DNA of 64,000 nucleotides, taken from positions 930,001-994,000 of the forward strand of contig NZ_NIWU01000002.1 of the NCBI RefSeq assembly GCF_002236105.1, in the 5' to 3' direction. This document shows, piece after piece, positions 63,493-64,000 of this stretch. How positions within the stretch are numbered: the first letter of the stretch is position 1; the number at the start of each line of letters is the position of its first letter. Position numbers and translations under genes: made by a program. Below the pieces are notes generated by a model. The model was not told where the DNA came from and searched no databases. It saw only the letters and a list, made by a program, of their open reading frames with translations. The stretch comes from Pseudomonas umsongensis (GTDB lineage: Bacteria; Pseudomonadota; Gammaproteobacteria; Pseudomonadales; Pseudomonadaceae).

Positions 63493-64000
63493 ATGGCAGG
63501 CAGGTTGATCTACCTCATCGGGCCTTCGGGTTCGGGCAAGGACAGCCTGCTCGATGCCGCGCGAGCGCGGTTGGCCGAGCGGGGCTGCCGTATCGTGCGC
63601 CGAGTCATCACGCGTTCCGCCGAAGCCGTGGGCGAGGCGGCACTGGGTGTGAGCCCGCAGCAGTTCGTCCAGATGCAGGCCCAGGGCGCGTTTGCCCTGA
63701 GCTGGCACGCTAATGGCCTGTCCTACGGGATCCCGCGGGAAATCGAAGATTGGCTCGCCGCTGGCCAGGACGTGCTGGTGAACGGCTCGCGCGGGCATTT
63801 GCAGGATACTCGCGAGCGTTATCCGAATGTGTTGGCGATATTGCTGACCGTGGACCAGGCAGTGCTGCGCCAGCGCTTGCTGGCGCGTGGTCGTGAGTCC
63901 TTGGCCGAGATCGACCAGCGCCTGGCGCGCAATGCCCGTTTCGGTGAGCGCCTGCTGGCCGAGGATCCGACAGTGCATGTGCTCGACAACTCCGGGCCAC
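63493..64000 (+). CDS. phnN: Ribose 1,5-bisphosphate phosphokinase PhnN, 5' part
   Basis: At least 169 codons; the gene runs off the window. P-loop near the start: LIYLIGPSGSGKDSLLDAAR. Guanylate-kinase-like fold with RVITRSAEAVGEAALGV and the LVNGSRGHL segment. PhnN makes PRPP from ribose 1,5-bisphosphate in C-P lyase phosphonate breakdown. Other phn genes cannot be seen here. ATG 63493 follows GGGGGGTTGG. Frame and motifs are clear, so the call is firm despite truncation. Confidence 0.9.
   Translation, partial: MAGRLIYLIGPSGSGKDSLLDAARARLAERGCRIVRRVITRSAEAVGEAALGVSPQQFVQMQAQGAFALSWHANGLSYGIPREIEDWLAAGQDVLVNGSRGHLQDTRERYPNVLAILLTVDQAVLRQRLLARGRESLAEIDQRLARNARFGERLLAEDPTVHVLDNSGP

Overview
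The window is a chromosomal segment from a GC-rich gammaproteobacterium, almost certainly a Pseudomonas of the fluorescens group. The evidence is the gene order (flg, fliC-flaG-fliD-fliS, fleQ-fleSR, fliE-J, fliK, fliL-R/flhB, flhA-flhF-fleN-fliA, cheYZAB-motCD-par-cheW, then ccm), the near-identity of FleN, CheY, CheB and FlgI to remembered Pseudomonas proteins, sigma-54 (GG-N10-GC) and FliA-type promoters, and Pseudomonas REP elements. No database search was possible; family calls come from reading motifs and from memory of homologues.

Layout. 1-7887: end of flgF, then flgG-H-I-J-K-L (rod, rings, hook-filament junction). 8241-9167: a ketoacyl-ACP synthase III-like gene where other pseudomonads may carry flagellin glycosylation genes. 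9409-13860: filament genes fliC, flaG, fliD, fliS and a FliT-like gene. 14034-18236: regulators fleQ, fleS, fleR. 18540-24275: fliE-F-G-H-I-J behind a sigma-54 promoter. 24443-26835: an HsbA-HsbR-HptB anti-anti-sigma module. 26937-33793: fliK, fliL-M-N-O-P-Q-R, flhB. 34009-39165: flhA, flhF, fleN, fliA. 39332-48454: cheY, cheZ, cheA, cheB, motC, motD, a ParA-type ATPase, a CheW-domain partner (ParP), cheW and a DUF2802-like protein. 54025-55864: a minus-strand pair of FliK-like and FlhB-C-terminal-like genes. 56063-63015: ccmABCDEFGHI cytochrome c maturation. The right end has a small lipoprotein gene and a partial phnN.

The part that does not fit is about 48.5-54.0 kb. It is visibly AT-rich with atypical codon use. 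It carries an 87-codon orphan gene and a tight four-gene operon: a pyrroline-5-carboxylate-reductase-like imine reductase, an NPPx-type SAM methyltransferase, a RarD/EamA-type transporter and a sarcosine-oxidase-family flavoenzyme. The operon sits between two 314-bp direct repeats (49492-49805 and 54025-54338), each holding most of a copy of the FlhB-C-terminal-like gene. I count only five mismatches between them, all in the first 129 bp. No integrase or transposase is visible, so entry by homologous recombination or by duplication looks more likely than transposition. The operon looks like a compact small-molecule (imino- or N-methyl-amino-acid) biosynthesis and export unit and is the best candidate for something undescribed.

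How the genes work together. FleQ with RpoN drives the sigma-54 promoters in front of fleSR, fliE, fliK, fliL and flhA. FleSR acts on later classes, and FliA drives fliC. FlhF and FleN set flagellar place and number. HptB/HsbR/HsbA feed into sigma-factor control. The che genes steer the motor through CheY. The CheA linker carries four repeats that resemble the CheY-binding tails of FliM and CheZ, which is a second point worth testing.
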